Positions 8,384 through 16,308 are shown, counted from the first letter of the stretch. The stretch is DNA of 21,743 nt from Sphingobacteriales bacterium (GCA_016708305.1 JADJGB010000009.1:1-21743); one strand, 5' to 3'. Made by a program: numbers and translations. Notes: generated by a model from the letters alone, not told the origin.

Positions 8384-9228
8384 TTATCGGAAAGCTTTTA
8401 CCATTCTGTCTTTTTCCTGCATATCTTTCCTAAGTTCAGCATTGTATTGATTTTTATTAAATAAACTCTAACCTGATTGCCTAATCCTTCGTTGATTTCT
8501 ACATAAATACAACCATGAGGTTTAAGATGTGTTTTTCCTAAAACCGCAATCACCTCATAAAAAACCAGCGGATTATCATCAGGCACAAACAAAGCTACTC
8601 CCGGTTCGTTATCTATCACATTTTTTGCAATCGTTGTTTTTTCATCGTTGGTTATATATGGCGGATTGCTGACAATAATATCAACCATCGGAAGCTGCAT
8701 CCAATTTTTTGGGTTGAGTATATCCAATTGCAGAAATTCTACTTCGGCCTGTAATTGTGCGGCATTTCTTTTTGCTACCTCAAGTGCACCCTGACTGATA
8801 TCACAACTCATAACCTTTGCCTGTGGCAACTTTCGTTTCAGGGTAATCGGTATGCAGCCGCTTCCCGCACCGATTTCGAGAATTGAAAAAGATTCTTTGT
8901 GTTTGTTTTCTCTTATCATCCAGTCCACTAATTCTTCGGTTTCGGGGCGCGGAATCAGAACATTATGATCCACATAAAAAGGAGCATCATAAAACCAGGC
9001 TTCATTCAAAATATATTGAACCGGTTCGTTATTTAGCAGCTTTTTTTCTACAGATTGAATCTGTCCTATTTCATCATCATTTAAGCTTAGGTCGGTATTT
9101 CGGATGCTTCCGTGAATTACTCTTGTAATTTTTTCTGTTACTAAATGTGCAATATTTTCAGCCTCACGCTGGGGGTAAATGATAGAAATATTTTTTACAA
9201 AATCCTGATACGCTTCGCTCAATTTCAT
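8384..9228 (-). CDS. prmC: Peptide chain release factor glutamine methyltransferase PrmC (one frameshift)
   Basis: PrmC (HemK) methylates the glutamine of the GGQ motif in release factors RF1 and RF2 in the cytoplasm. Visible motifs are LIPRPETEELVDWMI, the SAM-binding loop ILEIGAGSGCIPITL and the catalytic VSNPPYI. Near 8466-8469 one A is missing on the coding strand; restoring it gives NQVRSLFNKNQYNAELRKDM, then QEKDRMVKAFR and a stop at 8384-8386 instead of the unrelated tail that ends at 8398. I prefer the start at 9228 (MKLSEAYQDF) over 9246, because an exact -7 element lies between the two ATGs and the N-terminus then looks normal. The length is about 281 residues. Confidence 0.92.
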
Positions 9229-9232
9229 TCCA

Positions 9233-9240
9233 CAAACATA
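9233..9240 (-). promoter_or_regulatory. -7 promoter element of prmC
   Basis: On the minus strand this reads TATGTTTG, an exact TAnnTTTG match. Its downstream edge is only 4 bp from the ATG at 9228, so transcription should begin at or next to the start codon. Confidence 0.6.
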
Positions 9241-9247
9241 ATTCATT

Positions 9248-9255
9248 TACATTTG
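9248..9255 (+). promoter_or_regulatory. -7 promoter element of ribD
   Basis: TACATTTG is an exact TAnnTTTG match ending 5 bp before the ribD ATG at 9261. The expected transcription start coincides with the start codon, so the message would be leaderless or nearly so. I see no -33 TTG at the usual distance. Confidence 0.6.
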
Positions 9256-9260
9256 TAAAA

Positions 9261-10325
9261 ATGAATAATCCGGTGCATGAATATTTTTTGGGTCGCTGTA
9301 TTGAACTTGCCAAAAAAGGTGGTGCGGAAGTGGCTCCTAATCCAATGGTAGGCGCTGCATTGGTGCATGATGGCGAAATAATCGGCGAGGGTTATCATCA
9401 GAAATTTGGGGAAGCTCATGCAGAAGTAAACTGCATTAATGATGCGTTGGATAAGGCGCCTGGAAAAATTTCATCTTCCACGATGTACGTTTCATTAGAA
9501 CCTTGCTCGCATTTTGGTAAAACGCCTCCGTGTACCCATCTCATCAGGCAATATAAAATACCTAACGTAGTGATTGGTTGCAGCGACAGCTTTGAAAAGG
9601 TAAACGGCTCTGGAATCGAACAACTTCGAAAAGCGGGACTCAATGTGATTACCGATGTTCTGAAAGAAGAAGCTGTTGAACTGAACAAAAGATTTTTTAG
9701 CTTTTATCAAAAAAGGAGGCCATATATCACTTTAAAATGGGCACAGACCGGGGATGGTTTTATGGCTTCTGATAATGATGAAAGGTTATTGATATCAAAT
9801 GAAATTACAAACCGATTGGTGCATAAATGGCGCAGCGAAGAAGCGGCTATTATGATTGGCGCCAATACAGCTCTGAAGGATGATCCATTGCTTGATAATC
9901 GTTATTGGATGGGAAGGGCTCCGATAAAGATTATTCTGGACCCTCATCTCCGATTGCCTTTGACATTGCGTGTTTTTAAAGATGGCAGAATGATTATCGT
10001 CAATACCCAAGTTGAAAGCAGGAAGGGAATTTGCATTATATGCTGGTAGATGAAATGACTGTACTGCCCTTGCTTATGACCCGATTATATGAATCAGGCA
10101 TCCAGAGTATTTTGGTGGAAGGAGGTCGGTTTTTGTTGCAATCGCTTATAGATGCTGGTTTATGAGGATGAAACAAGAGTGATTATCAATAAAAATCTAT
10201 TAATCTCAAATGGATTGAAAGCGCCAGTTTTATCCCAGTTTGAAAAATTAAACGAAGAACATATTTTAACGGATTCTGTTGAACATTATAAAAATATAAA
10301 TAATAAGTTTGTGATTAATGGATGA
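9261..10325 (+). CDS. ribD: Riboflavin biosynthesis protein RibD, deaminase/reductase (frameshifted)
   Basis: RibD carries out the second and third steps of riboflavin synthesis: deamination of the pyrimidine, then reduction of the ribosyl side chain. The deaminase zinc site is H53-A-E55 (HAEVNC) and C82/C91 (PCSHFGKTPPCT), with APNPMVGAALV at 25-35. The reductase half includes RPYITLKWAQTGDGFMA and ILVEGGRFLLQSLIDAGL. Two compensating lesions break it: a missing G near 10020 (reading VESREGNLHYML after repair) and an extra A near 10165 (AGLWDETRVIINKN after repair). It ends KFVING at 10323-10325, back in the original frame, at about 354 residues, which is full length. The start codon of yigZ overlaps its end. 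Confidence 0.93.
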
Positions 10326-10924
10326 GCATTTTTATAATACGATTGAAATAGAAGGAGTAGCAGAGTTTAAGGACAGAAGCAGTAAATTTCTGGCTTTTGC
10401 TTTTCCTGTTCAAGATGTGGATGAATGTAAAGAAAGAATAGCCTTCTTAAAAAAAAGAGCATCCCAAAGCTAATCATCATTGTTTTTCGTACAGATTGGG
10501 ATTTGGATAATAATAACTTCAGGTAAGCGATGCGGAGAGCCATCCGGTACCGCACGGAAGACCGATTCTGGGGCAAATAGACAGCAAGGGAGTAACAAAT
10601 GTTCTGATAGTAGTGGTACGATATTTTGGAGGCACATTGCTCGGCGTTCAGGGATTGATAAATGCCTACAAGTCTGCGGCAGCAATGGTTTTACAGGTTA
10701 TTCCGCTGGTACGCAAACCGATTTTAATCAACTATCAGTTGGAGTTGGACTATACCCGGATGAATGAATTGATGATGATTGTAAAACAAACGGAGTGTTC
10801 TGTTCTTAAGCAGGATATGCAATTGTTTTGTATGATGGAAATTAGGATACCACAATACAGGATGGAAGAAGCGCTCAGGCGATTTGAAGAAGTGAGGGAA
10901 GTGCGGATGAAAGCATCTGATTAA
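10318..10924 (+). CDS. yigZ: YigZ/IMPACT family protein (heavily frameshifted)
   Basis: This belongs to the IMPACT (UPF0029) family, relatives of a translation regulator with no settled bacterial role. The corrected reading is MDEHFYNTIEIEGVAEFKDR, then SSKFLAFAFPVQDV, HPKANHHCFSYRLG, the signature SDDGEPSGTAGRPILGQID and VVVRYFGGTLLGVQGLINAY. Five indels fall within about 110 bp (10449-10556): an extra A in the A8 run, an extra G in GGATTTGGATAA, missing bases at TTCAGGTAAGC and GATGCGGAG, and an extra C in CCGCACGGAAG. The net shift of +1 agrees with the two open frames. Its ATG (10318) overlaps the ribD stop by 8 bp, suggesting coupled translation. Its stop overlaps the lepA stop on the other strand. 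Confidence 0.88.
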
Positions 10925-12697
10925 TCATTCAGCTTCAATACAGCCAGAAAGGCTTCCTGAGGAACTTCCACATTTCCGATTTGTTTCATTCGCTTTTTAC
11001 CTTCCTTTTGCTTTTCCAACAGTTTGCGTTTACGGCTGATGTCGCCTCCATAGCATTTGGCGGTAACGTCTTTGCGCATCGCAGAAATGTTTTCTCTCGC
11101 AATTATTTTAGCACCAATCGCTGCCTGAATGGCTACCTGAAACTGATGCCGGGGTAACAATTCCTTGAGCCTTTCGCACATTTGACGGCCAAAATCCTGC
11201 GCCCTGCCGCGATGAATTAAAGAACTAAGCGCATCCACTTTTCGATTATTCAGCAGGATTTCCATTTTACAATATCACTGATTTGATATTCAATCGGATG
11301 AAATCAAATGAGGCATAGCCGCGTGTCTGGATTTCAGTTTATCGTAAAATCAAATACGATTTCGGTCAGTGGCATATCAAATACCAATTCCACTCTGGTT
11401 AGCTGATATAGCTTTGGTTGATGGGCGTTCCACGTTTACCCAGACAGAGAGTCATAATATTGCCAATATAATCGGGTTTGGTAATTATTTGTGCTCTGAT
11501 ATATGGCTCCTCAATATGGTCGGTTTTACCGGATCGGGAAATTCTACGGATTATTAATGATTAATTTTTCGCCTTTAGTAGTATAAGCGATCAAACTTAC
11601 GTTTGGCACGGTGGTAATAACCGTTTGGTTGAATTCGCGCTCTAATCCTTCCTGAATAATTTCTAAGTGAAAAAGTCCCAAAAATCCGCAACGGAAACCA
11701 AAACCAAGCGCCTGCGAGGTTTCTAATTCAAAGGTGAGTGAAGCATCATTGAGTTGCAGTTTGTCCATACAGTCTCTAAGATCCTCAAAGTCTTTATTAT
11801 CAATCGGGTATATGCCTGAAAAACCATTGGCTTTAGTCCTCAAAACCTTTGATAGGCAATGGATTATTGTTATTTGCAAGTGTGATAGTATCACCTACTT
11901 TCACTTCTTTTGCCACCTTTATTCCGGTAATCAGATAGCCCACATTTCGGCTTTCAGTTCCTGTTGTTCAAACATTTTAGCTTTAGGACACCAATTTCAT
12001 CAGCAGAATATTCCTGACCGGTACTTACAAATTTTACTTTGTCGCCTTTTTTTAATGTTCCATTAATTATTCTGAAATAAACGATAATGCCACGTAACTG
12101 TTAAAGACACTATCAAAAATAAGCGCCTGAAGTGGTTCGTTTTCATCCCCTTTAGGCGAAGGAATTCCGTTCAACGATGGCTTCCAGTATTTCCTCAATT
12201 CCCAGCCCGTACGACCACTGGCAAGCAGAATTTCTTCAGGTTTGCAGCCAATCAGGTCAATAATCTGGTCTTTTACCTCATCAATCATTGCGCCGTCCAT
12301 ATCTATCTTATTAATAACAGGAATGATTTCTAAGTTATTTTCAATTGCGAGATATAAATTGCTAATGGTTTGAGCCTGAATACCTTGTGCTGCATCCACT
12401 AAAAGCAAGGCTCCTTCGCAGGCAGCCAACGCACGACTCACTTCGTAACTAAAGTCCACGTGACCGGGCGTATCAATCAGGTTGAGTGTATATTGTTGTT
12501 TGTCTTTGTGTGTGTAATTGATTTGAATAGCATGACTTTTAATGGTAATACCCTTTTCCCGTTCAAGATCCATATTGTCCAGCACCTGATCCATCATTTC
12601 CCTGTCAGTAACAGTTTGGGTGGTTTACAAAGCCTGTCAGCCAGGTTTTAGCTGTATCAATATGTGCAATGATGCAGAAATTACGGATATTATTCAT
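10921..12697 (-). CDS. lepA: Elongation factor 4 / LepA GTPase (frameshifted)
   Basis: LepA (EF-4) is a ribosome-associated translational GTPase. From the start at 12697 the reading is MNNIRNFCIIAHID. The P-loop that should follow (HGKSTLADRL) is garbled at about 12630-12655. Then come DNMDLEREKGITIKSHAIQI (G2 region), LIDTPGHVDFSYEVSRAL (G3), VINKIDMDGA (G4) and IPSPKGDENEPLQALIFDSV. SQALGFGFRCGFLGLFHLEI marks the EF-G-like domain, and RKRKLLEKQKEGKKRMKQIG with VPQEAFLAVLKLND is the unique LepA C-terminus. Frame breaks fall near 11270-11540, 11845, 11895-12066, 12190 and 12600-12660. The span of 1777 bp equals about 592 codons, the normal size, so this is a full-length gene with sequence errors and not a truncated one. 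Confidence 0.92.
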
Positions 12698-12726
12698 ATT
12701 CAATATATCTTCTTCTAAAAAGTGTG

Positions 12727-12734
12727 CAAAGATA
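12727..12734 (-). promoter_or_regulatory. -7 promoter element of lepA
   Basis: On the minus strand this reads TATCTTTG, an exact TAnnTTTG match, 29 bp upstream of the LepA ATG at 12697. That is a normal leader length. Confidence 0.6.
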
Positions 12735-12896
12735 AGGAAATGGTGGAGTAACATATTTACTAAAAGGGTATAACTTTCGAAAAGAGATTCTGGTTATAAA
12801 AACAACTAATTTGTCCAAAAATTAGGCATCAACTAATGTTTTCTGGAGTTTCCTTAAAAACACACGTTTTAACTAGCGAAAGTCTTATCATGCAAA

Positions 12897-12931
12897 GGTT
12901 TACACGGTTTTAGAAGTGCAAGCCTTTTTTT
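12897..12931 (+). terminator. Possible rho-independent terminator
   Basis: GGTTTACAC (12897-12905) pairs with GTGCAAGCC (12916-12924) in eight of nine positions including a G-U, with a 10-base loop and a run of seven T. No gene on the plus strand ends just before it. It overlaps the last codons of the small minus-strand gene, so the resemblance may be fortuitous. Confidence 0.4.
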
Positions 12932-13053
12932 GTCAAAATCTTTTTACTGTTTTGAGTATCATTTAGTATGCCTTTACCTTTTACTGATCCAAATTGCCAA
13001 AAGATGATTACTGCCAGAGAAAATACTATTAGTCCATCAAAAAATATTTCCAT
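12910..13053 (-). CDS. Small single-pass membrane protein, 47 aa
   Basis: An intact 47-codon frame begins MEIFFDGLIVFSLAVIIFWQ and ends KKILTKKGLHF. Residues about 5-22 form one hydrophobic helix, followed by a Gly/Lys-rich turn (GSVKGKG) and a basic, polar tail, which suggests the N-terminus outside and the basic tail inside. I do not recognise a family. It lies 62 bp downstream of the Rrf2-type regulator on the same strand and could be co-transcribed with it. Support is the clear helix plus positive tail and the intact frame; against it are the short length and the lack of an obvious ribosome-binding site. Confidence 0.45.
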   Translation of the reverse strand: MEIFFDGLIVFSLAVIIFWQFGSVKGKGILNDTQNSKKILTKKGLHF

Positions 13054-13115
13054 TAATTTATGTAATTTAAATGAGATATTAAGATATTTTTATCCTATTT
13101 AAAAATAAAAAAATA

Positions 13116-13548
13116 CTATTCTCGTTTTAAGAAAAATTTTGTTTCGTGGTTTTTTTCCGTAAACTGATTTAACGTCGTTTTTTTATAGATATTATACATC
13201 AGACTCCGAGCTGTTTTATATTCATTATGAATGGGGCAGGGGTTTATGTCTGAACAATAAGCCAAACCAACACCGCAGCCCTTAAACATTTTATCGCCAT
13301 CAATTGCAATGATGATATCTGCTAAAGTTTTTGCATCTTTCGGAAATAAAAACCCGCCATAGCGTCCTTTAGATGATTTCAAAAATCCTTGCTTACTTAA
13401 ACCCCAAAGAATTTTCCGATAAAAAGTTCTGGGGAATCTATATTACGAAATCTCTTTAATGTTTACTACTTTCCCATTTCGCGATTGCTGCGCTACATAA
13501 ATCATAGCTCTAAGAGCATATTCACGTTTTTTTTGAAAGCATAAACAT
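13116..13548 (-). CDS. Rrf2-family transcriptional regulator with three Cys (frameshifted)
   Basis: Rrf2 proteins are small winged-helix repressors, often with an iron-sulfur cluster that senses iron-sulfur status, nitric oxide or redox state. The corrected N-terminus reads MFMLSKKREYALRAMIYVAQ, then QSRNGKVVNIKEIS and NIDSPELFIGKILWGLSKQG, the usual helix-turn-helix. FLKSSKGRYGGFLF is the wing. The sensor loop is GCGVGLAYCSDINPCPIH, with Cys spaced C-x6-C-x5-C, consistent with a cluster like that of NsrR or IscR, although which signal it senses is unknown. Frame breaks: an extra A in the A8 run at 13527-13534 and a lesion at about 13437-13441 (ATTTCGTAATATAG). The corrected length is about 144 residues. 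IS copy 2 lies 106 bp upstream of its start. Confidence 0.85.
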
Positions 13549-13560
13549 CAATTGAAGCCA

Positions 13561-13568
13561 CAAAGATA
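13561..13568 (-). promoter_or_regulatory. -7 promoter element of the Rrf2-type gene
   Basis: On the minus strand this is TATCTTTG, an exact TAnnTTTG match, 12 bp upstream of the ATG at 13548 and 79 bp inside the flank of IS copy 2. The promoter therefore survives the insertion. Confidence 0.6.
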
Positions 13569-13646
13569 ACAAGTTTTTAATAAGGATGTTTTTATCTTAA
13601 TTAAAAATTATAAAATATTTACACGCTGTTATAACCGTTTATCAAA

Positions 13647-13654
13647 TAAATTAC
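13647..13654. repeat. Left target-site duplication of IS copy 2
   Basis: TAAATTAC is repeated exactly at 15050-15057, directly flanking both ends of the element. This fixes the 8-bp duplication length. Confidence 0.93.
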
Positions 13655-13667
13655 GGCTCACCATTAT

Positions 13668-14649
13668 TTACTGGGGACTGGGAAAAGTTTATGCAGTCTG
13701 AAAAGAAAGAATTTGGTATCGGTTACGCCTCTAAGGTTAGCCTGAATAGTTTTATTTTAGCGTTGAATGATTCTGCATTGGCATTTGTATTTCGGTTATT
13801 GAAGAAATTAAGTATGTTATCTAAATTATATTTTACGGTATTAGCAACGGTATAAAACTCTTTTAATGCCTGCTCTTGTACTTTTTTTGTATCCATTGTT
13901 CAAACGCTGTCTTAGCAGATGCTTTTGTTGGTTTTCGTATATGTTTCTAAAGGCTAAAGTTTGGTGGTAAGCAGTTTCTAATTCAGGGAAATATTTGAAT
14001 AACAGGGTGGCTCTTTGTATTTGATTTTCTGTCCAGTCGTTTTGTTTTTTGGCTAAAATATATTTGCACCTTGCCAGTAATTGTTTGGGTGTTTCACCAT
14101 TTTCCAGCATTACTGGTTCATATTTTATTTGTTGTTCTTTAGCCTTTTAATGGCTGCATTTTCTTTGTCTAATTCTTTCCATCGCAGGTTTGTTCTTATG
14201 TTGCAAGGCTTCCATTGCCAGTTTTATTACATGGAATCTGTCGGTAACCAGAGTGGCATTTGTAAATACCTGCTTTACGGCAGCTTCCATGTTTTTTGCC
14301 ATATCAAGAGTGACTTCTTTTACCTGCAAACGCTTGTGTTCACAAAAGTTTTCATTAGGGTGGTTATAATGTCTTTAGATAGTGTTCCTTTGATGACGGC
14401 TACCAATGTACCCTGCTTTGCCCTGCCGTTTTTGTTGGTAACAAATGTGTATAATTCTCCTTTGGATAAACTTAGTTCATCTATGCTTAGGTAGGCTCCA
14501 ATGTTGTCCGGAAAAAGAAGATAATCTTCGCAGTGAGTGAGCTGGTTCCAGTCTTTAAAACCACTGCTATACTTTTTATAATGACGGTTTAATTTTGAAG
14601 GCTGTATCTGATGGTAACCAGCTATGTTGCTGATAGTATCAACCTTGTA
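13668..14649 (-). pseudogene. ISAon1-type DDE transposase (copy 2, frameshifted)
   Basis: From just after the UGA at 14650-14652 the frame is open through YKVDTISNIAGYHQIQ, NQLTHCEDYLLFPDNIGAYL, SIDELSLSKGELYTF (first Asp) and GTLVAVIKGTLSKDI. It then breaks at extra bases in ATGAAAACTTTTGTG near 14347. In the following frames come QVKEVTLDMAKNMEAAVKQV, ATLVTDRFHVIKLAMEALQ (second Asp), MLENGETPKQLLARCKYILA, TANTVKYNLDNILNFFNNRN-like text and NANAESFNAKIK (Glu). The stop is at 13668-13670. The complete DDE set can be read, so the element was recently active or is active with errors in the sequence. Confidence 0.82.
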
Positions 14650-15008
14650 TCAACCTGTACCTTTTAAAAAATCCGATAGTTCTTTGGTTAACCCTGAACC
14701 TTCGGCTACAAATGAAAAGTCGTTTCTGATAATTTTACCAGCCTCTTTTTATGTCGCCAGCGTCTTCTTTTTTATTGCCAAATAAACTGCTTTGCTAACG
14801 GACTGGGAAATCCTGTAGGGTTATCTCCGTAAAACCTTTTGACTCATATTGGGTACCATCCATCTCCCAATATCATATTCCGTTCTTCCAATGAAATCTG
14901 AAATAAACTGACCTTGTCCTTTACAAAGCATAGTTCATCTATACCTGTAATATCAAAATATTCCAATAACCCCTTGGGTAAAAAATGACCGATATATGAT
15001 GTATCCAT
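14650..15008 (-). pseudogene. ISAon1-type transposase N-terminal protein (copy 2, frameshifted)
   Basis: The reading is MDTSYIGHFLPKGLLEYFDI, TGIDELCFVKDKVSLFQISL, EERNMILG, then after breaks YESKGFTEIT, KAVYLAIKKRRWRHK and NDFSFVAEGSGLTKELSDFL-KGTG, ending at the UGA at 14650-14652. This copy shows LPKGLLEYFDITG, which is broken in copy 1 (FYQGLLEYF), and copy 1 supplies parts broken here, so a consensus can be rebuilt from the two. It is probably the DNA-binding part of the transposase. Confidence 0.77.
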
Positions 15009-15049
15009 GCAACAAAATTAGGCGTACTCCCCATTTAATGAAAGTGACC

Positions 15050-15057
15050 TAAATTAC
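15050..15057. repeat. Right target-site duplication of IS copy 2
   Basis: TAAATTAC is an exact copy of 13647-13654, directly after the element's end. Confidence 0.93.
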
Positions 15058-15129
15058 AAGTTGATATATATTTACTTTTTAGTGATATAAGAGTTGCAAC
15101 TTTGCGCTGATTAACCAATATTTTTTAAA

Positions 15130-16308
15130 ATGGTAAAAAAATACATCTTCTTTACAGCAATCTGTTTGTCGTTGCTTTTAACGCTCATTGTATGCACAAG
15201 ACGACCTGATAAAATCATCAGGGAAAACAGGGCTGAGGGGGAAAGCCGGTTTTACTTTCACCTGGGTTATTGATTTGGAAACCACACCCATAGAAGGCCA
15301 AAGTTCGTCCGGTACCTGCTGGAGCTATTCTTCCAATTCATTTTAGAATCGGAAATGATTAAGGCCGGTAAAAAACCGGTGCAATTATGCAAAATATATT
15401 CGCCAGATGGTCTTATGTGGATAAAGGCGATAATTATATCAGAATGGTGGCGCTAAAGATTATGGCGATGGTGGTGGAACCGCATGATGCGATTAATATG
15501 TATGCCAAATATGGTATTTTTACCCCGAAGCCAATTATATCGGATTGATTAATGGCGCTACGCAAAAACAATTTCTTTAAAATGCAGCGCTCATTGAAAG
15601 GAATGTTGACAGCCTTATAAATAATCCTACAGGAACAGTGGATCTCGGTTGGAAAAGGTTTAATGACACTTTGGATGCCCATCTGGTCCTGTTCCCCAAA
15701 CATTCTTTTTGAAGGTAAAATATACACTTACTTTTGCAAAAGAAAGGGTCGGATTAAACCTGATGATTATGTAGAATTTATTTCTCAATCCAATACACCA
15801 TACAGCACAAGCTATGATGATGGTGCCTGATAACTGGGCATTTCAGTGGGACTGGAACATCCCTGCAACCGAATTTACAACATCAGTGGTAATGCTCTGA
15901 AGAAGGATACATAGTTGCCTGGGCACAATTTTATGTATCTGAACCCTATTTCAGTTGGCCCAATGGTGTGGCTTTCGTTCCACAAATCCTGAACAATACC
16001 ATAGAGGTTGACCGAAGGCCAAAGAGGAACTATTCAACGGGCCTAAACCTGAGCCTGAAATCACACCTGAATTGCGTCAGAGAGGCTTGGAAAACTTGCG
16101 TACTACTGATGACATCTGGAATGCATATTGTGGGGCTTGCAAAAGATCGAATGGGAAAGAATATTATGTAGTAAAAATTCTTGGGAAAAACTAACATTTA
16201 TCACGGTTATTTGTATGCAACAAAAACTTTTTACTATACAAAACCACCGGTCTGATGGTGAATAAAGCTATTCCAAAAAATATCAGGAAGAAATTGAAAA
16301 TAAAATAG
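15130..16308 (+). pseudogene. Secreted C1-family peptidase, bleomycin-hydrolase-like (heavily frameshifted)
   Basis: This is a papain-fold cysteine peptidase of the aminopeptidase C/bleomycin hydrolase type. It begins MVKKYIFFTAICLSLLL, a signal peptide that after correction ends near YAQ, so it should be exported. The catalytic Cys is in GQSSSGTCWSYSSNSF (codon at 15317-15319). The catalytic His is in MHIVGLAKDRMGK (16124-16126), and the Asn is in VVKNSWG near 16174-16186. Other readable islands are YIGLINGATQN, RVGLNPDDYVEFISQSNTPY, PATEFTT and FNGPKPEPEITPELRQRGLE. The end reads KAIPKNIRKKLKIK with a stop at 16306-16308, about 393 residues in all. At least ten indels scatter along it. Catalytic residues survive, so I take it as a real gene with sequence errors. 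It is convergent with the receptor gene. Confidence 0.87.

Larger units (their letters stand above)
13655..15049 (-). mobile_element. ISAon1-type insertion sequence, copy 2 (inverted)
   Basis: This 1395-bp element is almost identical to copy 1 but lies in the opposite orientation. It is bounded by a perfect 8-bp direct repeat TAAATTAC. Its ends are GGCTCACC at 13655 and AAAGTGACC ending at 15049, with imperfect inverted repeats of about 24 bp. It encodes the same two-part transposase on the minus strand. Comparison with copy 1 shows a handful of substitutions (for example GAACTAAGT against GAACCAAGT) and many one-base indels, mostly in short homopolymers. It lies between the divergent Rrf2-type gene and the C1 peptidase gene. 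Confidence 0.93.

Noticed and set aside
8883..9128. Plus-strand frame within prmC
   Set aside because: Shadow of prmC; no recognisable motif and no start context.
9229..9246. PrmC start at 9246 (MNYVCG...)
   Set aside because: The extra six codons overlap an exact -7 promoter element, and MKLSEAY at 9228 is the usual kind of N-terminus.
5796..15049. Composite transposon carrying cargo
   Set aside because: Each IS copy has its own target duplication and the DNA between them is core housekeeping genes, so these are separate insertions.
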